Positions 24,899 through 34,093 of a DNA stretch of 41,083 nt are shown here, one piece after another. The notes below the pieces were generated by a model. The model saw only the letters and a program-made list of their open reading frames with translations, had not been told where the DNA came from and did not search any database. How positions within the stretch are numbered: position 1 is the first letter of the stretch; each line of letters starts with the position of its first letter. Source of the stretch: JANNAT01 sp031384605 (lineage in GTDB: Bacteria; Pseudomonadota; Alphaproteobacteria; Rhodobacterales; Rhodobacteraceae); NCBI GenBank assembly GCA_031384605.1, contig JANNAT010000028.1:1-41083 (forward strand), given 5' to 3'. A program made the position numbers and the translations under genes.

Positions 24899-25690
24899 AT
24901 GAAAGCCTATTGCATCAACCTTGATCGCCGCCCTGACCGGCTGGCCCATATGGGGGCCGAATTTGCAAAGGTCGGTATCCCTTTTGAACGCATTGCTGCG
25001 GTAGATGGACAGAAGCCTGAAGTTGCGATGTTGGCTGCGCAATTGCCGCTAAGTTCCTTTAACAAGCGGATAAGTGTTGGGGCATATGGTGCATTGCAAA
25101 GTCACCGCACCGCCTGGCAGCGCCTTGTTGAAAGTGGTGACAATTGGGCTTTGGTCTTTGAAGACGATCTACTTCTGGCGCCCGGTATGGGTGCGCTGCT
25201 TTTGAAGGGATGGATTCCGGCAGACGCTGATATTGTCAAGTTAGAGACGTTTCGGGTGCGGCTTCACATCTCTGACAAGCAGCATGCGATTGGCGGCGGG
25301 CGCAGTCTGGCCCGGCTGTGCTCTACGCATGTCGGTGCCGGTTCTTATGCGATCAGCGCCGACACGGCGCGGCGGCTTCTCTTGGAAACCGAAAGCTGCA
25401 GAGATCCAGTTGATGAAACGCTGTTCAACGTGGACTTGCCGTTCTTCCCCTCGGCCCGGATATATCAAATGTTTCCCGCCCCGGTGATACAGGGTGACCG
25501 GGTGGATGTAGCAAAGCAGAAGCGTCATTCGGGGTGGCAGGCCACGTCAATTCCCGACCGGCTTATCGGTGGACCTGATGAGACGGGTGTTGCCCCGGAA
25601 ACCACATTGCACCGCTTGTGGCGGCGGGGGCGCGAGGAGATCCGGGCGCGGGTGCGGGGCACCCGGTATGTTGTGGTGCAACACGGCTGA
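24899..25690 (+). CDS. Glycosyltransferase family 25 protein
   Basis: A 263-aa enzyme with the GT25 signatures: AYCINLDRRPDRLAHM at the N-terminus, GAYGALQSHRTAWQRLVESG and the donor-binding acidic motif ALVFEDDLLL (about 86-95). A later GAGSYAISADTARRLL region and the DPVDETLF motif are also typical. Family members add galactose or other hexoses to lipopolysaccharide and surface glycans. It stands alone on the plus strand between the export operon and prsT, with about 260 bp upstream for its own promoter. The C-terminal 40 residues are basic. Confidence 0.88.
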   Translation: MKAYCINLDRRPDRLAHMGAEFAKVGIPFERIAAVDGQKPEVAMLAAQLPLSSFNKRISVGAYGALQSHRTAWQRLVESGDNWALVFEDDLLLAPGMGALLLKGWIPADADIVKLETFRVRLHISDKQHAIGGGRSLARLCSTHVGAGSYAISADTARRLLLETESCRDPVDETLFNVDLPFFPSARIYQMFPAPVIQGDRVDVAKQKRHSGWQATSIPDRLIGGPDETGVAPETTLHRLWRRGREEIRARVRGTRYVVVQHG

Positions 25691-25715
25691 GGGGCCATCA
25701 CGCCGCCCCAAGCCA

Positions 25716-28172
25716 TCACGGCGCGGGGGGCAGTCCCGCCAGTGTGTCGCGGGCGGTTTTGAATTGCGCAAGCTTGCTGTCGCCGGCCAGTTCAAGGGCG
25801 CGGGTCAACTGGCGGCGGGCGTCTTCGGGGCGGTTCAAGGCCAGATAGGTCATCCCAAGGTGAAACTGGGTCAAGCCGTCATTGGGCAGGCCGGCGGCGG
25901 CGGGTTCCAGATAAGTCAGCGCTTCGTCGTGGTTGCCGTTGCGATGCGCGATCCAGCCATAGGTATCCTGAAACGCCGGCACATCACTGTCTTTCAGCCG
26001 CCGGGCGATGGCGGTGGCGCGCGCAAGGCCTTCGGCGTCATCGCGGTGGGTGGTGATCAGGCTGGCAAGGTTGTTGGCAATGACCACATTGCTTGAATTG
26101 CGGGCATACATCGCCTCGTAGACCGCAATCGCGCCGTCGATGTCGCCTGCTTGTTCCATCTCTCCGGCCTGGATCAACTGCAATGTGCCGGACGCGGGTT
26201 GTGCCGCAAGCGCCGCTTGCAACACGACCGCTGCCTCGGCCGCGCGGTCCGTGCTGCGCAACAGACCGTACAGCAGGCGCGCGGGCAACTCGGCGCTGGC
26301 ATCCTCGGCCAAAAGCGCGCGGAACAGCGCCTCGGCTTCTGCCGTCTCGCCCATCAGCGCGTGCAGCCCGCCACTGAGCAGGCGCAGGTCCGGATCGGTG
26401 GGGCGCTTGGCCAGTTCGCCGTCCAGATAGCTGCGCGCCTCATCGGGCTTGCCGGCACGGATTCGGGTTTGCAAGATCATCCGGATTGCGTCCAGATCCG
26501 TGTCACCCCCGCCTGCGCCTGCCTTGCCGACCTGTTCTTCCAGAAAGGCCAGCCCATCTTCGGTGCGGTTCTGGCCCAAAAGCAGGGCGGCCTGCAGCCT
26601 GCGGGCGGCGGCTTCGGCCTCGGGCGTGTTGATCTGGCCCAGGGTGTCGGCGATGTCCTGCACCCGCGGCCAGTCGGGAACCCCCAGTGCCAGATCGGCC
26701 AGCAGCGTCAGCACGCCGACATGGCCGGGGCTGACGCGGCGGGCCTCGGTCAACACCGTATCGGCCACCGTGGCGCGGCCTTGCCGGATCAGAAAGCCTG
26801 CATAGCGCAGCGATTCCTCGGGACCGGATCCTGATACCTCGACCGCCAAAGCCAATCGCTCGCCGGCCAGATCCAGCGCGCCGTCGCGTTCGTGCGCGGC
26901 GGCCATCAGCGTCAGGATCGCGGCATCGCGCGGGGCCTGATCCAAGGCGGCCCGCAGATCGACGATGGCATCACCGGGGCGGTCTTCGTCAATCAACCAG
27001 GCCGCGCGCAGCTTCAGCGCCTCGACATTGGTGGCATCTTCGGCCAGCACCTCTTCGATCCGGGCGCGGGCGCCGACGCGGTTGTCAGTTGCCGCCAGCA
27101 TCCGGGCCAGCATGGTCTTGATGCGCCGGGTCTGATCGCCGGGTTCCGCGGTGGTCAGCACGGTCTCCATCGCGGCCACGGCCTCGGCCTGACGGCCGGC
27201 CTCGAAATCCAGCGCCGCATCCAGCGCGCGGTAAAGATCGGCGTTGGGCTTGCCCGCATTCGCCGCGATCAGCTTGGCCAGCTCAGTCTGGGCTGCATCC
27301 GCACCGCGGGCGGTCTGCAAAAGCTGAACCACCGTGATATGGCCTTCCACCGGTCCGGTCAGATCGCCTGCCAGTTGGCGCAAGAAGGCTTCTGCGCCGT
27401 CAATGTCGCCTTGTGACATGTACCAGGTGATCAGGGCTGCGCGCACCTCGGGATTGTCGGGGAAGCGTTCGACCATGATCAAAAGCTGCGCGCCGGTGCC
27501 TGCGGTGTCGCCCGCCTGCGCCAGAATGCGCAGCTTGGCACCGTGCAGATCCAGCGCCGCCGGGTCCAGCGCCAGGGCGCGGTCAATCTCGGGCAGGGCG
27601 GCCTTCGGGTCGGGGCCCGTGGCCAGATGATCAATCAGCACGCGCAGGGCGATGCGGCTGTCGGGGGTGGCGGTCAGGAGGACGCGGGCCTCTTCGGCCG
27701 CCTTGGCACGGGCGGCCGCATCGCTGTTCAACACGGCCTGACGGTAGTTCAGCGCCAAGGCGACGGCGCGCACGCCGGGGGCATCGGGGGCCAGCCGGAT
27801 TGCCTCGCGGCCATGACGTTCGGCTTCGGCCCAATCCCCACGGGTGATGGCCAGTTCCGCCAGGGTCCGGCGCACGTCGGGGGTGTCGGGATATTGCTCG
27901 ATCAGGCGCAGATACTGGCCGTAGGCTTCTTGCACATTGCCCTGTTTCAGGACGGTATCGGCATAGGCCTTGCGGGCTTCTTTATGAAAGCCGTTGTATT
28001 TGAAAACATTGCGGAATTCCACCAGGGCGCGGTCGGTGTCTCCGGCTTCCAGCAGGGCCAGCCCTGACGCATAATAGCCTTCGGCCTTTTCGTCGGCACT
28101 TTGGCACCCCGTCAGCGCCAGGACGGTGATCAGGGCAAGTGCTGCTGGGGTCAGAAGCCGGGTCAGGCGCAT
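25716..28172 (-). CDS. prsT: TPR-repeat lipoprotein, PrsT-like
   Basis: An 818-aa protein starting with a lipoprotein signal (ALITVLALTGC, Cys23). About 20 TPR-like helical repeats fill the rest, e.g. AEGYYASGLALLEAGDTDRALVEFRNVFKYNGFHKEARKAY and AYGQYLRLIEQYPDTPDVRRTLAELA. Length, signal and repeats match the PrsT proteins encoded near exosortases in exopolysaccharide loci. The role is probably scaffolding of the envelope-spanning EPS or protein export machine from the periplasmic face of the inner or outer membrane. The start has AAGGGA seven bases upstream. It follows the sugar transferase by about 100 bp on the same strand. Confidence 0.88.
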   Translation of the reverse strand: MRLTRLLTPAALALITVLALTGCQSADEKAEGYYASGLALLEAGDTDRALVEFRNVFKYNGFHKEARKAYADTVLKQGNVQEAYGQYLRLIEQYPDTPDVRRTLAELAITRGDWAEAERHGREAIRLAPDAPGVRAVALALNYRQAVLNSDAAARAKAAEEARVLLTATPDSRIALRVLIDHLATGPDPKAALPEIDRALALDPAALDLHGAKLRILAQAGDTAGTGAQLLIMVERFPDNPEVRAALITWYMSQGDIDGAEAFLRQLAGDLTGPVEGHITVVQLLQTARGADAAQTELAKLIAANAGKPNADLYRALDAALDFEAGRQAEAVAAMETVLTTAEPGDQTRRIKTMLARMLAATDNRVGARARIEEVLAEDATNVEALKLRAAWLIDEDRPGDAIVDLRAALDQAPRDAAILTLMAAAHERDGALDLAGERLALAVEVSGSGPEESLRYAGFLIRQGRATVADTVLTEARRVSPGHVGVLTLLADLALGVPDWPRVQDIADTLGQINTPEAEAAARRLQAALLLGQNRTEDGLAFLEEQVGKAGAGGGDTDLDAIRMILQTRIRAGKPDEARSYLDGELAKRPTDPDLRLLSGGLHALMGETAEAEALFRALLAEDASAELPARLLYGLLRSTDRAAEAAVVLQAALAAQPASGTLQLIQAGEMEQAGDIDGAIAVYEAMYARNSSNVVIANNLASLITTHRDDAEGLARATAIARRLKDSDVPAFQDTYGWIAHRNGNHDEALTYLEPAAAGLPNDGLTQFHLGMTYLALNRPEDARRQLTRALELAGDSKLAQFKTARDTLAGLPPAP

Positions 28173-28274
28173 GGGTATCCCTTATTTTTGTTGGGGCCAT
28201 TGCGGTTGAACATGGCAATTCTCAGATTATGATAAAGCGGGATGGCCGCCAAGAGGCTATCCCCTGCGCCCGGA

Positions 28275-28967
28275 TCAGTAGCCGGTGCCGCGCACCACCA
28301 CCCGGATGGTTGCAACCAGCACGCGCAGATCGGTGACCAGCGACAGCGTCCGGTCATAGCGGGTGTCATACTGCGCCCGGTCGGCGAAACTGGAGTCGTT
28401 GCGCTCGGATACCTGCCACAACCCGGTGATGCCGGGGCGCAAGGCGTGATAGGACTTGCCGGGGTAGAGTGGGGCCTGTTCGGGCAACATCGGGCGCGGG
28501 CCGACAAGGCTCATGTCGCCACACAGCACGTTCCACAGTTGCGGCAACTCATCAAGCGAGCTTTTGCGCAAAAACCGCCCGATACGGGTGATGCGGGGAT
28601 CAGCTTTCAGCTTTTGGGTGGTGTCCCATTCGCTGCGCGCAGTGGGGTCGGACGTCAGATGGGCTTCAAGCTTGGTCTCGGCATCAACCACCATCGTGCG
28701 CAGCTTCCACATCGTGTAAAGCCGCCCGCCGCGTCCAACCCGCAACTGGCGATAGAAGGGGGGGCCGGCATCCAGCATCGCCACCACCGCCAGCACCAGG
28801 ATAACTGGCACGATGACGGGCAGCGACAGCAAGATGGCCAGCGTGTCGAAGATCCGTTTGAAGCCATTGCGGTAAAAAGCAGGTGTGGCGGGGCGGGCCT
28901 GGGATTCTGCACCAGCGGTAGCGGTTACAGGCAACGCATGCGAGGGCAAATTGTAATGCACAGTCAT
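28275..28967 (-). CDS. Priming sugar transferase (undecaprenyl-phosphate hexose-1-phosphate transferase)
   Basis: A 230-aa protein of the bacterial sugar transferase family. A hydrophobic hairpin (IFDTLAILLSLPVIVPVILVLAVVAML) follows about 45 loosely structured residues. The conserved catalytic core is PFYRQLRVGRGGRLYTMWKLRTM, then KLKADPRITRIGRFLRKSSLDELPQLWNVLCGDMSLVGPRPMLPEQ and ALRPGITGLWQVS, ending in the Arg-rich tail. It starts the repeat unit by moving a hexose-phosphate onto undecaprenyl phosphate. Start chosen at ATG 28967, with GGAG eight bases upstream; the longer frame to 29120 crosses the promoter region. Only the short (ExoY/WcaJ C-terminal) form is present. Confidence 0.93.
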   Translation of the reverse strand: MTVHYNLPSHALPVTATAGAESQARPATPAFYRNGFKRIFDTLAILLSLPVIVPVILVLAVVAMLDAGPPFYRQLRVGRGGRLYTMWKLRTMVVDAETKLEAHLTSDPTARSEWDTTQKLKADPRITRIGRFLRKSSLDELPQLWNVLCGDMSLVGPRPMLPEQAPLYPGKSYHALRPGITGLWQVSERNDSSFADRAQYDTRYDRTLSLVTDLRVLVATIRVVVRGTGY

Positions 28968-29332
28968 CAAACACACTCCAGACAAAGAAAACAGGGCTGA
29001 TAAATCAACGCGGGTGACGAAATTCAGGGTCAGATATGGTCCGGTGGCAGGCGGACCTGAAATGGCGCAAAGCAGACGATTCTCAATAAGATAGTTACAC
29101 TTTAATAAGGGTTTTCTCAATACTTTAAGTAGGCAACAAAAATCTACCTAGGGTTGTAAATGGTTATTAACAAACAGAAAATCGGCAACATTCAGCCTAT
29201 TTCCAGCTTTCGAAAGGACGGAAGAAGCAGAACCGGGACGGGCGGAATGACAATTGCCTGCAGGTGCCACACTGGTCAAATTCTTGCCCTTATCATAAGA
29301 TACAACCTGATTTCGGGGTGGGTTTTTGAAAA
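28968..29332. other. Divergent promoter region between sugar transferase and ExeA-like ATPase
   Basis: A 365-bp gene-free, AT-rich gap that separates the two halves of the polysaccharide machinery transcribed in opposite directions. It contains a candidate sigma-54 site at 29273-29288 and many A/T runs around 29090-29180. A regulator acting here could set expression of both units. Confidence 0.5.
29273..29288 (+). promoter_or_regulatory. Candidate sigma-54 promoter
   Basis: TGGTCAAATTCTTGCC has GG and GC separated by exactly ten bases, with TTGC at the -12 element, close to TGGCAC-N5-TTGC; the -24 element deviates in its last bases. It ends 44 bp before the ExeA-like ATPase gene. Exosortase/EPS loci of other bacteria are controlled by the sigma-54 activator PrsR, which makes the match meaningful but not proven. 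No such activator is encoded here. Confidence 0.35.
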
Positions 29333-30232
29333 GTGAAAATGAACGGCGCGCTAGATATTTACACGGCGCACTTCGGTCTGAAGGAGCGTCCCTTCTCCCT
29401 GGTGCCCGATCCGGATTTCCTGTTCTGGTCGCCAGAGCATCGGCGTGCCTACACGATGCTGGAATACGGCCTGCTGACGCATGCGCCGATCACGCTGATC
29501 ACCGGCGATGTCGGGGCGGGCAAGACCACGCTGCTGCATCATCTGTTGCGGTCGGTGGACGAGGATATGCGCGTGGGTCTTATTGCCAATGCCCAGGGCG
29601 CGCGCGGCGAGCTGTTGCAGTGGGTGCTGCTGGCGCTGGGTCAGGTGGCCCCCACCGGCGCGGGCTATGTCACACTTTTTGGCCAGTTCCAGGCCTTTTT
29701 GATCAACGAATATGCCTTGGGCAACCGGGTTATCCTGATCTTTGACGAGGCGCAGAACCTTAGCCGCGAAAGTCTGGAAGAGTTGCGGATGTTCACCAAC
29801 ATCAACACCAACAAGGACGAGCTGTTGCAGCTGGTGCTGGTGGGTCAGCCAGAGCTGCGCGACACCATCCGCCGCCCCGACATGACGCAATTCGCGCAAC
29901 GCGTCTCGGCCAGTTTTCATCTGACCACGATGGATGCGCTGACCGTGCGGGCCTATATTGCGCATCGGCTGTGGGTAGCGGGCGCCCAAACCAATATCTT
30001 CAGCCGCACGGCTGCGCACCTGGTGCACGAGGCGACGTGCGGGGTGCCACGACTGGTCAATCAGCTGTGCGATCTTGCCTTGCTCTATGCCTATACCGAG
30101 AATAAGCACTCGGTGCCACGTCTGACCGTGCAGCGCGTGCTGGATGACGGGGTGTTTTTTGCTGGCGGCCTGCCGCGCAGCAGCCCGGTTCCTGTGCCCG
30201 GCATTGCATCTGGATCGGAGGCCGGGCTGTGA
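29333..30232 (+). CDS. ExeA-like AAA ATPase of exosortase/EPS loci
   Basis: A 299-aa P-loop ATPase. The N-terminal HFGLKERPFSLVPDPDFLFWSPEHRRAYTMLEYGL, Walker A TGDVGAGKTTLL (about 57-68) and Walker B VILIFDEAQNL (about 132-142) fit the ExeA/GspA family and its exosortase-associated branch. Sensor-type sequence VLVGQPELRDTI and a C-terminal helical domain (GVPRLVNQLCDLALLYA) follow. Its role in EPS loci is unknown; it may power or regulate assembly of the export complex. The start is GTG 29333 or ATG 29339. Its stop overlaps the GTG of the chain-length gene (GTGA), showing co-translation. Confidence 0.9.
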   Translation: MKMNGALDIYTAHFGLKERPFSLVPDPDFLFWSPEHRRAYTMLEYGLLTHAPITLITGDVGAGKTTLLHHLLRSVDEDMRVGLIANAQGARGELLQWVLLALGQVAPTGAGYVTLFGQFQAFLINEYALGNRVILIFDEAQNLSRESLEELRMFTNINTNKDELLQLVLVGQPELRDTIRRPDMTQFAQRVSASFHLTTMDALTVRAYIAHRLWVAGAQTNIFSRTAAHLVHEATCGVPRLVNQLCDLALLYAYTENKHSVPRLTVQRVLDDGVFFAGGLPRSSPVPVPGIASGSEAGL

Positions 30233-31803
30233 TCGACTTGAAATTCTACCTGTCGCTTTTTCTGCGCCGGCTGCATTATTTACTGATCGTGCTGACACTT
30301 GGCTCTGTCGTCGGTGTGACGCTGGCCTTGATGCTGCCACCGGTTTACGTGGCCGAGGCCCGGCTGGTTGTCGAAAGCGAACAGATCCCCGACGAGTTGG
30401 CCGCGTCAACGGTGCGGGTGGCCGCAAGCGAGCAGTTGCAGATCATTCAGCAGCGCATTCTGACCCGCGACATCCTGATCGAGATGGCAAACCGGTTGCA
30501 GATCTATCCCCCTGCCGAACCTGCCCGCCGGCTGGCCGCCGACCAGATCGTCGAAGATCTGCGTGACCGGATCACCATCGCGACCACGGGCGGCGCGGCG
30601 CAGGCCACCATCGTGCGGGTTGGCTTTGAGGCCCCCACCGCCGCCTTGGCCGCCAACGTCGCCAATGAGGTGGTGACCCTGATTTTGCGCGAAAACATCG
30701 CCATGCGCACCACGGTTGCCGGTCAGACGCTGGAGTATTTCGTGCAAGAGGTTGCCCGGCTTGACCGCGAACTGGCCAGCCGGGGGGCCGCGATCCTGAC
30801 CTTCAAAGAGGCCAACAAAGAGGCGCTGCCCGATAGTCTGGAGTTTCGTCGCACCCAGCAGGCCGCGGCCCAGGAACGGCTGTTGCAGATCAACCGCGAC
30901 GAGGCTGCCCTGGCAGATCGCCGTCAGGGTCTGGTGGCGATCTATGAAACAACGGGCCGCATTGCTGCCCCGAATGCAGAAGAAACCACCGCCGAGGCGC
31001 GCCAGTTGCAGGCGTTGCGCGACCAGTTGGGCACGATGCTGGCGGTGCTGTCGCAGCAAAATCCCAAAGTGAAACTGCTGGAAAGCCAGATTGCAGCCCT
31101 GGAAAAGATCGTGGCCGCGCAGACACTAACCAACGCGCCGCTGGCCCCTGCGGGTAAAGTGCTGTCGCCGCTTGATCTGCAACTGGCCGACATCGACCGG
31201 CAGGCAGACTTTCTGGGCGACCTGAAGGCGCAGATCACCACCGAACTGGCGGCGCTGCGGGTGTCGATCGAGGCCACCCCCGGCAATTCCATAGCACTTG
31301 ACACGCTGGAGCGCGATTACGCCAACGGCCGGCTGCAATATGATCAGGCCGTGGCCAACAAGGCGCGGGCGGAAACCGGCGACACCATCGAGGCGCTGTC
31401 CAAGGGCCAACGCATCAGCGTGATCGAACAGGCCATCGCCCCGCGCGAACCCAGCAGCCCGAACCGGCCGCTGATTGCCGGGGCCGGGGGCGTGCTGGGT
31501 CTGGTGGGCGGGATCGGTCTGATCGTGCTGATCGAGCTTTTGAAAGGGGCGATCCGCCGCCCCGCCGATATCACCGCCAAGCTGGGCATCACGCCCTTTG
31601 CCACGCTGCCCTATATGCGCACCGCCGCCCAGATCCGCCGCCGCCGCAGCATCATCGGCTTTGGCTTTGCGCTGGTGGTGCTGGCCATTCCTGCCGGGCT
31701 TTGGCTGGTGCATACACAGATCATGCCGCTGGATCTGTTATTGAACCGGGTGATGCAAAGCAGTGGTCTGGTCCCCTCTGATCTGGCCGTTATACCCGTC
31801 TGA
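30229..31803 (+). CDS. Polysaccharide chain-length determinant (Wzz/GumC type)
   Basis: A 524-aa inner-membrane protein. The first helix is at about 15-38 (LHYLLIVLTLGSVVGVTLALML), a large periplasmic region with long heptad-like coiled coil spans about 165-400, and the second helix is near 480-500. A GNVR-type segment (LERDYANGRLQYDQAVANKARAETG) precedes a Pro-rich turn (APREPSSPNRPLIAG) before a further hydrophobic region, typical of Wzz domains. It sets polymer length together with the tyrosine kinase encoded 36 bp downstream. The kinase domain is a separate protein, as in proteobacterial-type split systems. The GTG start overlaps the ATPase stop. Confidence 0.92.
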   Translation: MIDLKFYLSLFLRRLHYLLIVLTLGSVVGVTLALMLPPVYVAEARLVVESEQIPDELAASTVRVAASEQLQIIQQRILTRDILIEMANRLQIYPPAEPARRLAADQIVEDLRDRITIATTGGAAQATIVRVGFEAPTAALAANVANEVVTLILRENIAMRTTVAGQTLEYFVQEVARLDRELASRGAAILTFKEANKEALPDSLEFRRTQQAAAQERLLQINRDEAALADRRQGLVAIYETTGRIAAPNAEETTAEARQLQALRDQLGTMLAVLSQQNPKVKLLESQIAALEKIVAAQTLTNAPLAPAGKVLSPLDLQLADIDRQADFLGDLKAQITTELAALRVSIEATPGNSIALDTLERDYANGRLQYDQAVANKARAETGDTIEALSKGQRISVIEQAIAPREPSSPNRPLIAGAGGVLGLVGGIGLIVLIELLKGAIRRPADITAKLGITPFATLPYMRTAAQIRRRRSIIGFGFALVVLAIPAGLWLVHTQIMPLDLLLNRVMQSSGLVPSDLAVIPV

Positions 31804-31839
31804 TCCGGACGCCCCGCAGAAAGCCCCGCAGAAAGCCCC

Positions 31840-32769
31840 ATGGAAAAGATCCAGTCCGCCATCGCCAAGGCCCGCGCCGCCCGCGCTATCGCCCAGTCCG
31901 GGACCCAATCCGGCGCTCAATCCGGGGCCGCCCAGTCCGGGCTTGCCCCGTCAGACCTGCTTCAACCCCAACGGGCTGCAGCCCCGCCGGGCAGCCCCGC
32001 CGTGGCTTTGCCCGAGACCGCCCGCCCAGAGTCTGATGTTGATGCCGCTGCCAAGGCGGCCCGCTGGGCGGCCCTGCCCGGCTTTGCCCCCGCCCCGGGT
32101 CTGCTGGCGCGCGGCCATATCGTAACGGCTGCAGGCGGGGCCGATGCCGTGCCCTTTGATCAGATGCGCACCCGCCTTTTGCAGCAGATGCGCGCCAATA
32201 ACTGGCACCGCGTTGCCATCACCTCGCCGACCCCCGGCTGCGGCAAAAGCACCATCGCGCTGAACCTCGCACTCAGCCTTGGCCGCCAGCCCGACTTGCG
32301 CACCCTGCTGGCCGAGATTGATCTGCGCCGCCCGTCGCTGGCGCGGATGCTGGGTTTGCGCAGCCCCCAAAGTTTTGCCCGCGTGCTGGAAGGGATTGAT
32401 CCTTTGGCCGCACAGGCCGTGCGGATCGGCGATAATCTGGCGGTCAGCACCTGTCATGCGCCGCACCGTCACCCGGCCGAGTTGATGCACAGCCCCAGTC
32501 TGGCCGCAGCGCTTGACCAGATCGAGGCCGAATATGACCCGTCTATCCTGATTTTCGACATGCCGCCGATGTTCGTGTCAGACGACGCGATGGCGGTGAT
32601 GGGCCGGATGGACTGCGTGCTGATCATCGCCGCCGCCGAGGCCACGTCGATCAAGGACATCGACCGCTGCGAACGCGAACTGGCGGGGCAGACCAATGTG
32701 CTGGGCGTGGTGCTGAACAAATGCCGCTATATGGAAAATGAAGGCTATGGCTATGACTATCACGCCTGA
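31840..32769 (+). CDS. CpsD/CapB-type tyrosine kinase of EPS synthesis
   Basis: A 309-aa cytoplasmic BY-kinase. The N-terminal 95 residues are low-complexity (SGTQSGAQSG, Ala/Pro-rich). The P-loop domain shows Walker A TPGCGKST (131-138), Walker A' LLAEIDLRRP (156-165) and Walker B ILIFDMPP (about 228-235). The C-terminus is a tyrosine cluster, YMENEGYGYDYHA (Tyr297, 303, 305 and 307), the usual autophosphorylation tail. It cycles phosphorylation to drive polymerisation and export with the Wzz-type protein just upstream. Last gene of the unit starting at 29333; a strong terminator follows at 32811. Confidence 0.93.
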   Translation: MEKIQSAIAKARAARAIAQSGTQSGAQSGAAQSGLAPSDLLQPQRAAAPPGSPAVALPETARPESDVDAAAKAARWAALPGFAPAPGLLARGHIVTAAGGADAVPFDQMRTRLLQQMRANNWHRVAITSPTPGCGKSTIALNLALSLGRQPDLRTLLAEIDLRRPSLARMLGLRSPQSFARVLEGIDPLAAQAVRIGDNLAVSTCHAPHRHPAELMHSPSLAAALDQIEAEYDPSILIFDMPPMFVSDDAMAVMGRMDCVLIIAAAEATSIKDIDRCERELAGQTNVLGVVLNKCRYMENEGYGYDYHA

Positions 32770-32810
32770 GGGATAGCCGCCGGAACCAGTCAAAGGGCTG
32801 GCGCAATGGA

Positions 32811-32837
32811 AAAGGCCGGGAGATGATCCCGGCCTTT
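32811..32837. terminator. Bidirectional terminator between the kinase and VPLPA-CTERM gene 3
   Basis: AAAGGCCGGGA, loop GATGA, TCCCGGCCTTT: an 11-bp perfect stem with A and T runs at its ends, so it can stop transcription from both converging genes (stops at 32769 and 32862). Confidence 0.9.
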
Positions 32838-32861
32838 GGTATTTGAAAGACTGTAAGCGGA

Positions 32862-33398
32862 TCAGACCGATTTGCGGCGGCGCAGGGCTGTCAGGCCACC
32901 AAGGGCTGCCAGCAGAAGCAGGCCAGCTGCGGGAACCGGGACGGGTGCAACAACCTCGAAATCAAAACCTGCTCCCTTTGTTGAATTATCCCAAGAGAAC
33001 TGCAACCACTGTTTGGTGTCGTCTCCACAGAGCACTCCACAAAAAGCAAAATTGGTGCCAAGGCTAACATTGGGTGGCGTTACAGCAGTGGAGGCGAGAA
33101 CAAAACTGTCAGACACGGCAATCCAGCTCATCGTCAGTCCTGAAAAGAACCCAAGTTGAACGGGTCCAATGGTTGCCAAGGCACCAGCCAGAAGCGGATC
33201 AACAATGGCGTCAAATTGTACTGTCCAACTGCCAGCACCACCGGAAGCAACAACCAAGCCAGCAAACTCGTCACCGTAGCCGATGTTGTATATACCATCT
33301 TTAACTACGAGAGTGGCGGCTTGGGTTACCTGACCAGACAATCCCAAGGTAAGGGCGGCGGCAAGGCCAAGAAAGGTCTTACGCATAAAATCCATCAT
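32862..33398 (-). CDS. VPLPA-CTERM sorting-domain surface protein 3
   Basis: This 178-aa secreted protein has a signal peptide (TFLGLAAALTLGLSGQVTQA) and a mature domain with beta-rich sequence (SWTVQFDAIVDP, QLGFFSGLTMSWIAVSDSFVLAST) and one close Cys pair (FCGVLCGDD). The C-terminal signal is VPVPAAG-LLLLAALGGLTAL-RRRKSV, nearly the same as that of protein 1. Start has AGGAG eight bases upstream. It resembles small surface proteins of PEP/VPLPA-CTERM families without known function. It is an expected XrtD substrate though encoded 12 kb from xrtD. Codon use and GC are somewhat lower than in the neighbouring kinase. Confidence 0.9.
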   Translation of the reverse strand: MMDFMRKTFLGLAAALTLGLSGQVTQAATLVVKDGIYNIGYGDEFAGLVVASGGAGSWTVQFDAIVDPLLAGALATIGPVQLGFFSGLTMSWIAVSDSFVLASTAVTPPNVSLGTNFAFCGVLCGDDTKQWLQFSWDNSTKGAGFDFEVVAPVPVPAAGLLLLAALGGLTALRRRKSV

Positions 33399-33703
33399 TA
33401 CATATACTCCTAATGTTATGGCCCGGGGGAATAGGGCAAAAATATGGCGTTGTTAAGACCCTGCCTGTTGTTGCTGCCTCATTCAAGAAAAACCTGCGCT
33501 TCACCGACCCCACCCGCAAAGATACATCTTTCGGTTGTGTCCGCCTTTCACCACGGCCCCCCCTTTTACACAGTCAGCGTGATCAATCCGCCCGGATTGT
33601 AGCCATTCTGGAAACGATGCCCGCAGATGGCCTGCTGAGGGTGCGCATTCCAGCCAAAACACCCCCCATGATTCGCAGCCCCTCGCGGCGGTATAATCAG
33701 ATC

Positions 33704-33949
33704 TTATTCAAAAGGTTGGCACAGGGCGGCGTGGCAAAAGGCACGGGCTTTGAATTCTTGTATACATCCCGCATTTCCTGCCACCCACAGCCATCCACCG
33801 TAAGGTCCCAAACCTGAACCACACATCACCGTTCCAGCCATGGGAACCATCACCGTCTTGCGCTGCGCGTCCAGAACCAGACCGCTTTTGCCTAAGCAAT
33901 CCGTGCTAACGCGCAGATAGGGGACATGCTGTGCATAGTCGTTCTTCAA
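33704..33949 (-). pseudogene. Serine recombinase remnant (N-terminal fragment)
   Basis: The first 34 codons from 33949 read HVPYLRVSTDCLGKSGLVLDAQRKTV, a clear match to the start of large or IS607-like serine recombinases (YLRVSTDxQGxSGLGLxAQR), including the catalytic Ser. After about 33848 the similarity stops and no resolvase domain follows in any frame. The region 33399-34093 around it holds no other convincing gene; the plus-strand frame at 33413-33817 overlaps this relic and resembles nothing. It marks an old insertion or deletion junction. Confidence 0.65.
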
Positions 33950-34093
33950 TGTCAGGTTTTATCAGGGGGATAATCCCTTTACGTCCGTGGTGTCTGCGCC
34001 ACTTTCCGACTTTTGGACAGTTTTTCGGCTGAGATATCTATAAATTCAGGGGCCAATCGCTATGCTTTGCAGCCAAGGCAGCCAGAGGGTCGG

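Noticed and set aside
28239..28263. Terminator after the sugar transferase (GGGATGGCC and GGCTATCCC)
   Set aside because: One mismatch on the transcribed strand, and only a short T-run follows; too weak to list.
33413..33817. 134-codon plus-strand frame upstream of GT2 (1)
   Set aside because: No ribosome site, no recognisable domain, and it overlaps a recombinase relic on the other strand.
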